Part shown: in pieces, positions 50,401 through 62,000 of the stretch
Position numbering within the stretch: the first letter of the stretch is position 1
How the letters are laid out: each line of letters opens with the position of its first letter
NCBI GenBank assembly: GCA_039105265.1
Contig: JAPFFF010000043.1
Coordinates: 620,001 to 684,000 of the forward strand
Source: Tritrichomonas musculus
Lineage: Eukaryota > Parabasalia > Tritrichomonadida > Tritrichomonadidae
DNA: 64,000 nt
Direction of reading: 5' to 3'
Made by a program: the position numbers and the translations under genes
The notes under the pieces: generated by a model
The model's database searches: none
The model's input: only the letters and a program-made list of their open reading frames with translations
What the model was told of the DNA's origin: nothing

Positions 50401-51946
50401 TTGAGAGGTGTCAGTACCTTTATCAAAACCTAGCTCCTCAACGCCCTCGGCCTATTTTTCAAGGCAAAGCTCCCAAAATACCCCAGCCTATTTGCCAAAA
50501 TCTGGCTCCTCAACAACCTCCGCCTATTTATCAAAACCAAAATACTCAAAAACTCCTCCGCAATGTCAAATTCAAAATTACAGTTCAGGTCAACAGAACT
50601 TTCCTATCTTTAATTTTCCATTTTCTTTTGTTCAAGCACCTCCATTTCCATCAAACAATTCATCTCCTAAATTCGCGCTTTCATCAAATACTTTATTATC
50701 TCAAGCTAATCTACTAAATTCTAATTTACAGAATAATCAGAAGTCATGGCTTGTATATGCCACTAATCAAAAGAACTATTCAATATCTCACAAAATAAAA
50801 ACTCACAATTTTCCACTCAAAATAAATGACAATAATCATTTATACAAATTTGAATACTCTAATGGAAAAACAGCTTATTATTATTGCTTTAGCAGACATA
50901 TATATAGTGTCAAATGTCCTGCAAGAAGGATTTATACAAATGGTGAATGAAAGATGCCTTCAAAAAAGAAAACATTAATCACTCAAGTGTTAAATGTGAT
51001 TTAGAAAATTTAGAAGAAAACGATTATCACAAAAAGATTCTTTATAATACAAAATTGAAAATAAGAGATTTTTATTTAAAAAACAGGAATCTATCACCAA
51101 GAGATATTCTTTACCAATGTATAAAGTGGGAATATACATGTTCAATCCCTCTAATACTGGATAAAGGACATTATATCTGAAACAAAAAGTAAATTGGCAC
51201 ACCTTAAATTCATGAAAGATGACATAAATCCAGAGCAAATACGGCTTTTGGGACGCTTGCATGACGAAATAAATGGTATTATCATTTTTATGACGGACTT
51301 GGATGAAGATTTTTTAGTTAATTCTGATATCTTGATGGTTGATGGAATTTTCAGAACCACTCCCCCTGAATTTGTCCAAGTTATCAACATAATGGGTGCT
51401 AATTTATTATTAAATACTTATTTGACTGTTTGCCATATTCTGATAAAAGGAAAAAAAGAAGAAGAAATGAAAGAAATACTTTATGTTTTACTCTATGCTT
51501 TTTCAAAATACTATAATAAAGAAAAGATTGGAAAAGAAATGAAAGAAATACTTTATGTTTTACTCTATGCTCCATGTATAAAATGGGAAGTATTAACAGA
51601 GTGGATTACTAATTTGTTAAATCTAAAAACTCAAATAAATCAATTTCTCCTTTACTATAAAAAGATATGGTTGAGTCAAAAAGAGACCTGGCACGCTTGC
51701 GAATCATTACGTGAAAGTATACTTACCAATTGTGCATTAGAATCTTACAACCGTAGGTTAAATGCTGTATTAAAAGCATCTCCAACACTTGAAGACTTCG
51801 CAAAAAGCTTGTACGCTTTTGATATGAAAAATTATCACGAATTACAAGTGAATCATAATAAAATCAGCTATTTCTTAAAAAAAAAAGGACAAAATTCTTC
51901 ACAAGATGGACAGTATTCTAGAAAATTTGAAAGATGGCAACAATAA
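50401..51946 (+). pseudogene. Decayed MULE transposase with FLYWCH-like zinc finger
   Basis: Three adjacent frames belong to one former gene. 50,408-50,950 (no ATG; opens at GTG) has Ser/Pro-rich ~13-residue repeats (SSTPSAYLSKP type), then a FLYWCH-like finger (FEYSNGKTAYYYCFSRHIYSVKCPAR). A frame change at ~50,947 splits the finger from its histidine part (50,947-51,180). 51,194-51,946 holds the MULE core start (ILMVDGIFRTTPPEF) and the C-terminal LTNCALESYNRRLNAVL, but the part with the second Asp and the C-x2-H motif is missing. A 72-bp in-frame tandem duplication (EMKEILYVLLYA twice) sits at 51,464-51,580. It belongs to a MULE lineage different from element C, which uses SWIM and LRR instead. 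Dead copy. Confidence 0.78.
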
Positions 51947-52342
51947 CGAAAAAAAGTCTGTTAATATAACAGTTTTAGATAATGATTCAGAAAGCTTGTG
52001 TAATTATGACGAAAACAAAAGTAGTATAGTATAGGCTCCGCTATCGCCAAGCCTATACTTAAGCCCATTTCACAGCCACTTGGAGCCTTTGGAAGCCCCC
52101 CAGAGCCTTCAAAAAGCTCCAACCACCTCGATAATTCAAAAAGTTCGCAACAAAAAAATTCCAAACAAAAAGTTTTATCGTCTCGTTGTAAAAATTATTT
52201 TGGCACAAAAAAAAAGAGTTTTTAAAGTAGTATATATGAATGGCGTGATTTCTTGAAGATCCCGTCAAGAAAATCCCTTCCATTCAAGAAGTTGTTTTAT
52301 AATGATTGAAATGTACCCGATGCTCAATCCAGTAATGTTTTT
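51947..52342. other. Spacer with a 10-bp GC-rich hairpin
   Basis: Contains the stem AGTATAGGCT/AGCCTATACT (52,028-52,037 and 52,050-52,059) within a locally GC-richer 120 bp. May be the end of the decayed MULE or part of the next element. No gene. Confidence 0.5.
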
Positions 52343-53377
52343 TTAATATTTTTGATTGGCCAACTGATGGCTAACTTGCTGAGTGGTGAATATTTCATAT
52401 TTGCTAACTAATTCCTGTGTTGTAACAAAACCATTTGTCCGCAAGGTAATATTTATCGCATTGGTACATGAATTGTCAATTGGTATTTCATATGTTGAAC
52501 TAACACTGTTATCCAAAGTAATTAGCTTGTGAATAAAATCAAATTTAATGAAATGATTCTTACCAACAATATCTTTGAATACAAATATATGTAACCTATT
52601 CCACACAGCAGCTACATTTGAGCCAGCATACTTAAATCTAATATGATTTAAGTTTTCCATTGGTAATTCAAATACAGAAGGTATTATTTGATAGCCATCA
52701 TTTAATCCAAATCTTTTGAGCTCATCTTTGGTATAGTAGTTGGTCAGCTCATTCCTTGTAGATAAGGAAATGTCCTCATCAATTGTTGCAGAAGATATTT
52801 CACAACCAATATAATAACCATAATTAACATCATCATAAATGTAAATTTCACCAGTCATGACATCCCAATCAATATATAATCCTTCACTGATTTCAGATTG
52901 TTTGATGAATAAAACACAATTCCAATATTGAGCCTCTGAGATTTCATCTTGGGCCTCAAATATTATGTCAAATGAATGCTCAACACTATCTGGATCAGTA
53001 TATTTTCCAATTAAATGAGTTCCCTCATGATATGGTATATGAGATGTTGTAAATCTCCTTTGTTCATCACCATCATCCAATAACGCTTCTTTATTTGTTA
53101 TAGAGAGTTCTTGATGATTATGATAGGATATATCATTTAATTTTCTATATTCTGATAAATCATCTTTGGTGACATATGAACCATTTTCTAATGCTGCTAA
53201 TCTTGTCTCTAAGTTTTCTATCCTTGTCTTCAATTCATCATTTTCACTTTTCAAAGCATATTTTGATAAATCTACGACGGCAGGAATCTCTTCTTTTGTC
53301 GCATATTTAGCATCAGCTTCTTCTTTCGTATACAGGTTATCCATATTTATCATACTATTTTTTATCAACTTTTTCAT
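52343..53377 (-). CDS. Tail-fibre-like coiled-coil protein
   Basis: 344 residues starting at 53,377. The N-terminus repeats the fibre-shaft pattern YTKEEADAKYATKEEI, followed by a heptad coiled coil (~40-75, ENDELKTRIENLETRLAALE) and further shaft-like repeats (SYVTKDDLSEY, NYYTKDELKRF, VTTQELVSKYEIFTTQQVS). The middle (~110-320) is beta-rich with no known motif. Such patterns are characteristic of trimeric tail or attachment fibres of phages and large DNA viruses. In this context it is best taken as a gene of a Polinton/Maverick-like element. This frame is open; the element around it is broken. The function in the element is unknown. Confidence 0.6.
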   Translation of the reverse strand: MKKLIKNSMINMDNLYTKEEADAKYATKEEIPAVVDLSKYALKSENDELKTRIENLETRLAALENGSYVTKDDLSEYRKLNDISYHNHQELSITNKEALLDDGDEQRRFTTSHIPYHEGTHLIGKYTDPDSVEHSFDIIFEAQDEISEAQYWNCVLFIKQSEISEGLYIDWDVMTGEIYIYDDVNYGYYIGCEISSATIDEDISLSTRNELTNYYTKDELKRFGLNDGYQIIPSVFELPMENLNHIRFKYAGSNVAAVWNRLHIFVFKDIVGKNHFIKFDFIHKLITLDNSVSSTYEIPIDNSCTNAINITLRTNGFVTTQELVSKYEIFTTQQVSHQLANQKY

Positions 53378-53544
53378 CTAAGGCAGCATTTACTTCATCC
53401 ACAGTCGGAAAATCATCTAATGTAGATGTCATGGCCCGCATCATTATTATGTGAATTAGCAGCTAGAGCATCAATCTTTTTATGTAATGCATCTATATCA
53501 CAAGTATATGCTAAATCATTTGTTGTAAATGTCATATTTCTCAT

Positions 53545-53796
53545 TCATGAATTTCCCTGAACAATAACCTCTGAAATCTTGGATGTATGAGTATTTTGTA
53601 TGGTAATAGTATTGTCTTTCTTTTCATAACTATTTAACCATGCGGCCCTAAATTCTTCACTTCTGGCTAGAGGTTTTATGACAACATCCCCCAATGTAAT
53701 ATTTTCTGCCACCCCTTTATATTCTGTTATATCCCCATTTTCAAACTTGAAATAGCAATTCTTTTGAGCATTAGCCAAATATATAAATTTTCCCAT
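53545..53796 (-). CDS. Small hypothetical protein of the Maverick-like relic
   Basis: 83 residues from ATG at 53,796 (MGKFIYLANAQKNCYFKF). No known motif; a mix of short beta-like stretches, no membrane span. Same strand and composition as the tail-fibre-like gene downstream, so it most likely belongs to the same element. Confidence 0.4.
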   Translation of the reverse strand: MGKFIYLANAQKNCYFKFENGDITEYKGVAENITLGDVVIKPLARSEEFRAAWLNSYEKKDNTITIQNTHTSKISEVIVQGNS

Positions 53797-56594
53797 TTTG
53801 GTTTCTTTTATGACCTATGCATTATATCATAATTCATAATTTTCTTTTTGAAATTCAAATCGTATATGATATTTATATTTATTATTAATATCCTTCATAA
53901 TATGCAAGTTTATGAATAATATCATATTTTTATCTGATATATTTAAGCCTTTGTTTTTGTATTTACAATTGTATACAACTTGTCCGTTTAAAAATTACAA
54001 TTGTAATTACAATTGTAAATACGTTATTTTCTCGATATTAGTTTTTTATTTTTATCTTGATCTACAATTATTTTTTTATATTAAAAATGTTTTAAATAAT
54101 TTAAAAATAAAAAGATAAAATAGTAAAATGTTTTTCAAATTAAATAATATTATTTTTGATTCTTCATAAAATAAAAGGGGAATTTTTGCCTCAATTTTTT
54201 TTGTTAAAAAAAATGAAGATATACAAATAAATATAAAATATTTTAAAATATATTTATATAATATAAAATATATAATGGAACCTAAAATATATATTGAATA
54301 AAATATCTATTAATAATCTTTTATTTCAAGATTTTTTATACAATTAAGTGTTTTTTGACACATAGAAATACATTTAGTAATCCATAATTAATATAGTTAT
54401 AAAAATATGTATATTAATTTCAATGAGAATAAATAAAGAATACTCATCGTAGGAATAAAAAGATAATTCAATATATAATATTTCTGAGTAAGTTTATTCA
54501 AAAAAAAATTTGAACTATTTCCAAATAACTTTTTGATATAAAATCTTTATGTTTTGAAAGCTAATAATTTTTTTTTTCAAAACTTTTTCAATTATTTCTT
54601 TTTTATTTTCCAAAAAATTGAATATTTCCGAAACAACTTTTTGTATATATAATATGATTTGGAAATATTAATTTTTTTAAAGAATTAATTATCAGTTTTG
54701 GCTGAAAATGCAGAAAAATTAATATTCCAGTTCAATGATTTCGTTTCACTCGAAAAAAACCTACTTTTATATAAACTTTAGTATTGAATGGTTATTTAAA
54801 ATATGCATAATTCTTTTTCAAAATCCACTTATTTCCGCATTTAAAAGATTCAATATCATCTTATACAAATCAATGGACAATAAATTTGCAAATTAAAAAT
54901 CAAAAATTGGAAAAATTAATTAAAATTTATCTGAAATATTAAATTTTAATGTAAACGAATAATAAATAATTGTTTTAAACGCATATTTAATTGAATTATT
55001 GATTCTTTTTTTAAACAAATATTTTTTGTTTATCAAAAAAAAGATTATTTATTAAACAAAAAATACGTTATCTACTCATTAAATAACGTTTTTTCTTAAA
55101 ATGAAGATACTATTAATTTAATGCATATCTTATTTTAGGTTTAATATTTTATCAAAATAATTAATATATATAAATTGAGTATATATATAAGTATTATCAT
55201 ATGATATATTTTTAATCACTCTATTTAATAAAAAGATATAAACATATTATTCGAATTCATTTGAGAATAAAAATAAAAATTGAATTAAAAATTAGGATTT
55301 GTATCAAAAAGTTTAAATTTTTGAATGAAAAACATCTTTTTTATCATATCTTTTTTTTGCTACGATAAATTTTTTTTATTACTAATTAACATTTTATCAG
55401 AATTGAAAATTAAAATTATTTATCATATTTAAAAATCACAAATCCAAATTTGAAAAAAATCTCAAATCGGTTCCCCTTTATAAAATAAAAAAAATTTATT
55501 CGCATTCAAAAAGTTTCATTAATACTACAAATCAAAAAATCGTTATTTTATGAAAAAAGACGTTAAAAAGACGTTTGTAGTATTTGTGATGTAAAAAAAA
55601 TAAGGCCTAGATATATTGCATAAAATTTTCATAAACTTTGATTTTTTCTGTTAGTTCATCGAAAATGTATTAAGCATGTTATTCTTATTTTTTCTTAATT
55701 CATTGCAAATTTGGCCATCTTTAGTGTCTTTCATCATGTTTTTTAGTTATCTTTTTATAAATAGCTGCGATAAAATAATCATAGAAAAATCCTATTTTCG
55801 ACCAAAAATGCATTTAAAAAAATCGTCAAAAAATAAATCCAAAATATCTCAAAAATGTATTGTAAATCAATATGTATTATTTAAAAATTAGTATATATGC
55901 TATTAAACATTAATAAAATATCATTATAGTGATATTTGACCGTAAAAAATAATTTGAGTACTTTATTTTGACACTTTACAAAATTTTATCACACCTATGG
56001 TCATTTTAAAAATCGGTTATCGCCAATATACAACAGTTTTTAGTCGACCATTTTGAACCATTATAAATTGTGTGGAAAAATTGAATAATTCAGGTTAAAA
56101 CAAAAAAATAAAAATACAAAATATCGTTACGCTTAAAAATTAGAAATTATTTTATAGTTACCTTTATAAATCTAATATGTATATTATATATCCTTCTCTT
56201 ATTGAGATGGTCCGTCAATTTTTTGCTATTTAAGCTTTTAATTTTCAATATGAAAATGACGATAAGTTCTCAATTTTAATGTAAATATTTCAATTAAATA
56301 TTGGTTAATTCCAAGAAATGGAGTTGATTGCATCTTATAAAAAAAATAATATCATATGTGTTTAAATTTTAACTTTAATATTATAAGCATTTTTCCCCAA
56401 ATATCTTATGTTAAAGCATAAAAAAAGGCCTTTTTCCAAATAACGAACAAAACCGTTGAAGTTTCCGCCGTTCTGCTCACCCTATTGATTTACGTCATTT
56501 TCAAATAGAATATCCATATATTTTGCCTTTTAATTACCCTCTTTTTGAAATAGTTAGAAAAATTTTATTTTTAAATTCAATTTTAGTATAAAAT

Positions 56595-57438
56595 AAGAGG
56601 AGGGTCAACTAATTGAATTGGCAATTTTTTCTCATTGTTTTCCTTTTTTTTGCGTTATGTAATTAATAAATTCAAAATTTTATTTTATTTATAAATAAAA
56701 TAAAAACAATTATATGTAAATATTACTTTTATGATTTGATTAAGGGCAATCGATGAAAATTGGAGATTCTCAATTTCAAATAATTCAAGATAGATCAAAT
56801 GATGATTTAAAAGTATCCGCTAATATAATTAGAATAAACCATGCGAGATTCAATATTTTTACAAAATGGCTGAGATATAATCAGTTTTTTTGAAATAATT
56901 ACTGATGCTATTAAATCAAACATTGCCCCAAATTCAACACACCAAATCATTCGAAAACAATACATAAGATATATATGCGTATAATAAATCTATTTATTTG
57001 ACTAAATCTCAAATCCCAACAACCAATATTTTATTAGAGTCATGATAAGTTACACTCGATCATTAGTTTTATACATTCTCCCAAGCAAATATATAAATTG
57101 ATTTAAAATACTCTATGAGTAATTATTTTTTAAATCTATATACATGATTAAATATGCAAGAATATTTGTAAAATATTAATATCCCATCAAGAAAAATTTG
57201 TAAAACTATAATACCAAAATTTGAAAAGAAAAAATTGAGAGAAAAAATATTTGAATAGGCATTCAAATTCGATTAATTTGGAATAAAACATTTTTATCTC
57301 AATAATATAAATAAATTATAGAGATATTTTAGATAGAAAAACTATTATATATTATATTAAATATTATATGCACTTATGAAAAATCCAAACCAATTATACT
57401 ATGAGTTTTTGTGTTAAAAATAAGTTGACCCTCCTCTT
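56595..57438. mobile_element. 844-bp inverted-repeat element (AAGAGGAGGGTCAACT ends)
   Basis: AAGAGGAGGGTCAACT at 56,595-56,610 is exactly inverted at 57,423-57,438 (AGTTGACCCTCCTCTT). The interior is AT-rich with no ORF. The terminal repeat is short and no clear target duplication was found, so the superfamily is unknown. Confidence 0.6.
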
Positions 57439-58148
57439 TTAAATATTGAAAATAATAAATTTGAATTGGTTCAAAACTCAGATGAATACCTTTTTTGTAT
57501 TTATTATTGTTGAAAAGTGGGTCGACTTTTGAACGGTAGTTTACTAACAACATAATTTCTCAAATTGAATATATTATTCAATTCTATTGTTGGGATTTTC
57601 TGAAACTGTTTAGCTGAATAATTAACTGTGTATAATCATCATTTAAAATATTTATTCATTTTCAATATTTATTCATTTTCATTGAATTTATTCCTTTCAA
57701 TTCATATTATTTTTTTTTTTTATATAGAAATATAATTTATATAAATATCTTGTAAACAAAATTATACAACATTATATATTTATTAAAATAGCTTTATCAT
57801 AATTTTTTTAAAATAACTGATAAATTATATATGAATCACTTGATTAATTCTCTTAATGAATACATTTTTATCATGAAACTTATATAATTCAATATCATTA
57901 TGTCTAGTAATTAATTGATTCAATATTACATTTATCTCAATGAAAAGATCATTTAAATATGGTTGGGGAGGGAAAAAAATACCTTCGATATATTATATTA
58001 TTTATAGTTATTGTTAACTATAATGAAGCATTGTCAATAATTTGGTTTGATATTTTAAATTAATTATAATCATTGTGAATTTTTTTTTAATTAATGAGAA
58101 TCTGATGCGAATGACTCTACTCAAAAATTCGTATATCTGATTTCACCA

Positions 58149-58277
58149 TTATTTCTCCAAATTTAATTGTTTCCTCTCAATTTTTTAACATTTTCAAATA
58201 AATTGAATGTTAAATAATGGTTGAAATGTTAAAAAAAAGATAATATCATTCAATTTTTTAAGAAATTTGGAGAAATA
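58149..58277. repeat. Foldback repeat (ATTATTTCTCCAAATTT)
   Basis: ATTATTTCTCCAAATTT is inverted ~100 bp downstream (AAATTTGGAGAAATAAT), with a second inner pair around TTGAATGTTAAA/TAACATTTT. Probably the remains of a small inverted-repeat element. Confidence 0.55.
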
Positions 58278-58596
58278 ATTAGATATTTATATATATATAT
58301 TAATGGGTTTAAATTAATCCAATATGGCTAGTTAAAAATATTACATCAAACGGTTATTTGGTATATTAAAGAATTTCATACAAAAGTTCCAACCAAAAAA
58401 TTGTGAAATTATTTTTTTTTTTTTCTGAGCCATCATTAATACGATTATTTTTTTTTGTGATAAAATAATTACAAGACCACATGATATTGAATTAGTAAAT
58501 TTCTTGATATAAAAGAAAAAAAAAGATAATATAATAAAAAAAATAATTTATTAATCAAATAATAACTTACTATTTCTTGCTTTTATAATAATTTAC

Positions 58597-58630
<34 letters not shown>

Positions 58631-59010
58631 TTTCAATAAATAAATAATAAAAAAAAAATAAAATATCAATTTTTTCACTATTTTTTAATAAAAACTACAA
58701 ATTATTATTATGAAATATTGATAATTTTGTGCGATTATTCTCTAAAAAACATTCAAAATAATTTGAATATAATATAATTGGTATTACCAAAAGTTATTGA
58801 AAAGTTAAAGCTTACCAACGGAGATTCAAATTCAAATATTATTTCCCCTTGATAAAATTAAAGAAAAAAATTAATATATTAATAATTAAGATAATAATAC
58901 TTTCATAATCATGAAACGTTATAAAGAATAAGATATTGAAAAAATTGAGTGTTTTAGTGAAAAATAAAATAATAATTTGAATTTTTAAATATCTTGTAAT
59001 ATACTTAAAA

Positions 59011-62000
59011 ATGATAATGATATTTTCGATAATAGGATTATATGCTATTACAGCAAATTCAATTAGTGATTTTTGCCCGATAATTCCTTCTGGTGCAATT
59101 GATCTCTCAACTACACAAGAATATACAACTAATAAACATCTTTATGGATGTGAATTAAATATTGAAGAACGAATCAATGGAAATAAGAATATATTGACAC
59201 TTTATTCATGCACATTCAAAGATTTGACTGATTCATCTAGTGAAGGAGGTGGAGCGATATATATCACCACGTCTTCGTCAGGCACACCTAAAGGAAACAT
59301 CAGCATTGAACAATGTCAATTCACACATTGTATTTCAACGATTGGTGGATCGATCTCAATTTCGACTTCACAAGGAAGTCGACATTTCAAGATAACAAAA
59401 TGCTTATTCATGAACAATGAAGCCAGTGAAGGACAAGGAGGCGCCATTTGTTTCAAAGGAATCTTTGGAAACATTGAAGAATGTCAATTCATCAACAACA
59501 AAGGCAGCATCAGCAGTGAAATATACTATGAAAGTGGAGGTTCAACATCGACCGATCAACAAATATTATTAATCCAATCGAATGAATTCCATCGAACTAA
59601 TGATGACAATGACAAATATCTAATCCACATTGAACGAGCAAAGACCACTCAACTCACATTCAAAGACAACAAGATCAATATCAACAACAACGACAAAGAA
59701 ACATACTTACTCAACATTTTTGGAACAACTGGAACTCTTGAATTCACATCTAACTGCATCAAACCAAACAAAGAATCCATTTGTGAATCATCCATTTTGA
59801 CAGAAAATATCGAGAATGGATTCACAGATACATGTGAGATAACAGATCCAGATCTTCCTAATCATCCAACTGATCCAATCATTACCAATACACCAACCGT
59901 TGAACCAACCGTTGAACCAACACCAGAACAACCAAATTCATGTCCAATCATTCCTTCTGGTGCAATTGATCTCTCAACTACACAAGAATATACAACTAAT
60001 AAACATCTTTATGGATGCGAATTAAATATTGAAGAACGAATCAATGGAAATAAGAATATATTAACACTTTATTCATGCACATTCAAAGATTTGACTGATT
60101 CATCTAGTGAAGGAGGTGGAGCGATATATATCACCACGTCTTCGTCAGGCACACCTAAAGGAAACATCAGCATTGAACAATGTCAATTCACACATTGTAT
60201 TTCAACGATTGGTGGATCGATCTCAATTTCGACTTCACAAGGAAGTCGACATTTCAAGATAACAAAATGCTTATTCATGAACAATGAAGCCAGTGAAGGA
60301 CAAGGAGGCGCCATTTGTTTCAAAGGAATCTTTGGAAACATTGAAGAATGTCAATTCATCAACAACAAAGGCAGCATCAGCAGTGAAATATACTATGAAA
60401 GTGGAGGTTCAACATCGACCGATCAACAAATATTATTAATCCAATCGAATGAATTCCATCGAACTAATGATGACAATGACAAATATCTAATCCACATTGA
60501 ACGAGCAAAGACCACTCAACTCACATTCAAAGACAACAAGATCAATATCAACAACAACGACAAAGAAACATACTTACTCAACATTTTTGGAACAACTGGA
60601 ACTCTTGAATTCACATCTAACTGCATCAAACCAAACAAAGAATCCATTTGTGAATCATCCATTTTGACAGAAAATATCGAGAATGGATTCACAGATACAT
60701 GTGAGATAACAGATCCAGATCTTCCTAATCATCCAACTGATCCAATCATTACCAATACACCAACCGTTGAACCAACCGTTGAACCAACCGTTGAACCAAC
60801 CGTTGAACCAACCGTTGAACCAACACCAGAACAACCAAATTCATGTCCAATCATTCCTTCTGGTGCAATTGATCTCTCAACTACACAAGAATATACAACT
60901 AATAAACATCTTTATGGATGTGAATTAAATATTGAAGAACGAATCAATGGAAATAAGAATATATTGACACTTTATTCATGCACATTCAAAGATTTGACTG
61001 ATTCATCTAGTGAAGGAGGTGGAGCGATATATATCACCACGTCTTCGTCAGGCACACCTAAAGGAAACATCAGCATTGAACAATGTCAATTCACACATTG
61101 TATTTCAACGATTGGTGGATCGATCTCAATTTCGACTTCACAAGGAAGTCGACATTTCAAGATAACAAAATGCTTATTCATGAACAATGAAGCCAGTGAA
61201 GGACAAGGAGGCGCCATTTGTTTCAAAGGAATCTTTGGAAACATTGAAGAATGTCAATTCATCAACAACAAAGGCAGCATCAGCAGTGAAATATACTATG
61301 AAAGTGGAGGTTCAACATCGACCGATCAACAAATATTATTAATCCAATCGAATGAATTCCATCGAACTAATGATGACAATGACAAATATCTAATCCACAT
61401 TGAACGAGCAAAGACCACTCAACTCACATTCAAAGACAACAAGATCAATATCAACAACAACGACAAAGAAACATACTTACTCAACATTTTTGGAACAACT
61501 GGAACTCTTGAATTCACATCTAACTGCATCAAACCAAACAAAGAATCCATTTGTGAATCATCCATTTTGACAGAAAATATCGAGAATGGATTCACAGATA
61601 CATGTGAGATAACAGATCCAGATCTTCCTAATCATCCAACTGATCCAATCATTACCAATACACCAACCGTTGAACCAACCGTTGAACCAACACCAGAACA
61701 ACCAAATTCATGTCCAATCATTCCTTCTGGTGCAATTGATCTCTCAACTACACAAGAATATACAACTAATAAACATCTTTATGGATGCGAATTAAATATT
61801 GAAGAACGAATCAATGGAAATAAGAATATATTGACACTTTATTCATGCACATTCAAAGATTTGACTGATTCATCTAGTGAAGGAGGTGGAGCGATATATA
61901 TCACCACGTCTTCGTCAGGCACACCTAAAGGAAACATCAGCATTGAACAATGTCAATTCACACATTGTATTTCAACGATTGGTGGATCGATCTCAATTTC

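Larger units (their letters stand above)
52343..53796 (-). mobile_element. Polinton/Maverick-like relic (tail-fibre-like region)
   Basis: A compact block of minus-strand coding sequence with composition unlike the flanks. It holds a 344-residue tail-fibre-like protein gene and, upstream, an 83-residue ORF, with related decayed coding sequence between them. Similar coiled-coil/fibre-like proteins are, to my knowledge, found with trichomonad Maverick elements. No polymerase, integrase, ATPase or capsid gene and no terminal repeats were found here, so it is a broken fragment. Age cannot be judged without a relative. Confidence 0.5.
53797..59010. other. 5.2 kb of AT-rich DNA without genes
   Basis: No credible ORF on either strand; a 71-codon ORF at 55,676-55,891 is judged to be chance. 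Noted inside: a palindrome of ACAATTGT motifs near 53,997-54,018, an inverted-repeat element at 56,595-57,438, a 129-bp foldback at 58,149-58,277 and a ~30-bp poly-A run near 58,599-58,628. The end of the stretch is the upstream region of the Pmp-like gene. Confidence 0.55.

Noticed and set aside
55676-55891. 71-codon ORF as a gene
   Set aside because: Phe/Leu/Ser/Lys-rich reading expected from AT-rich DNA, with no context.
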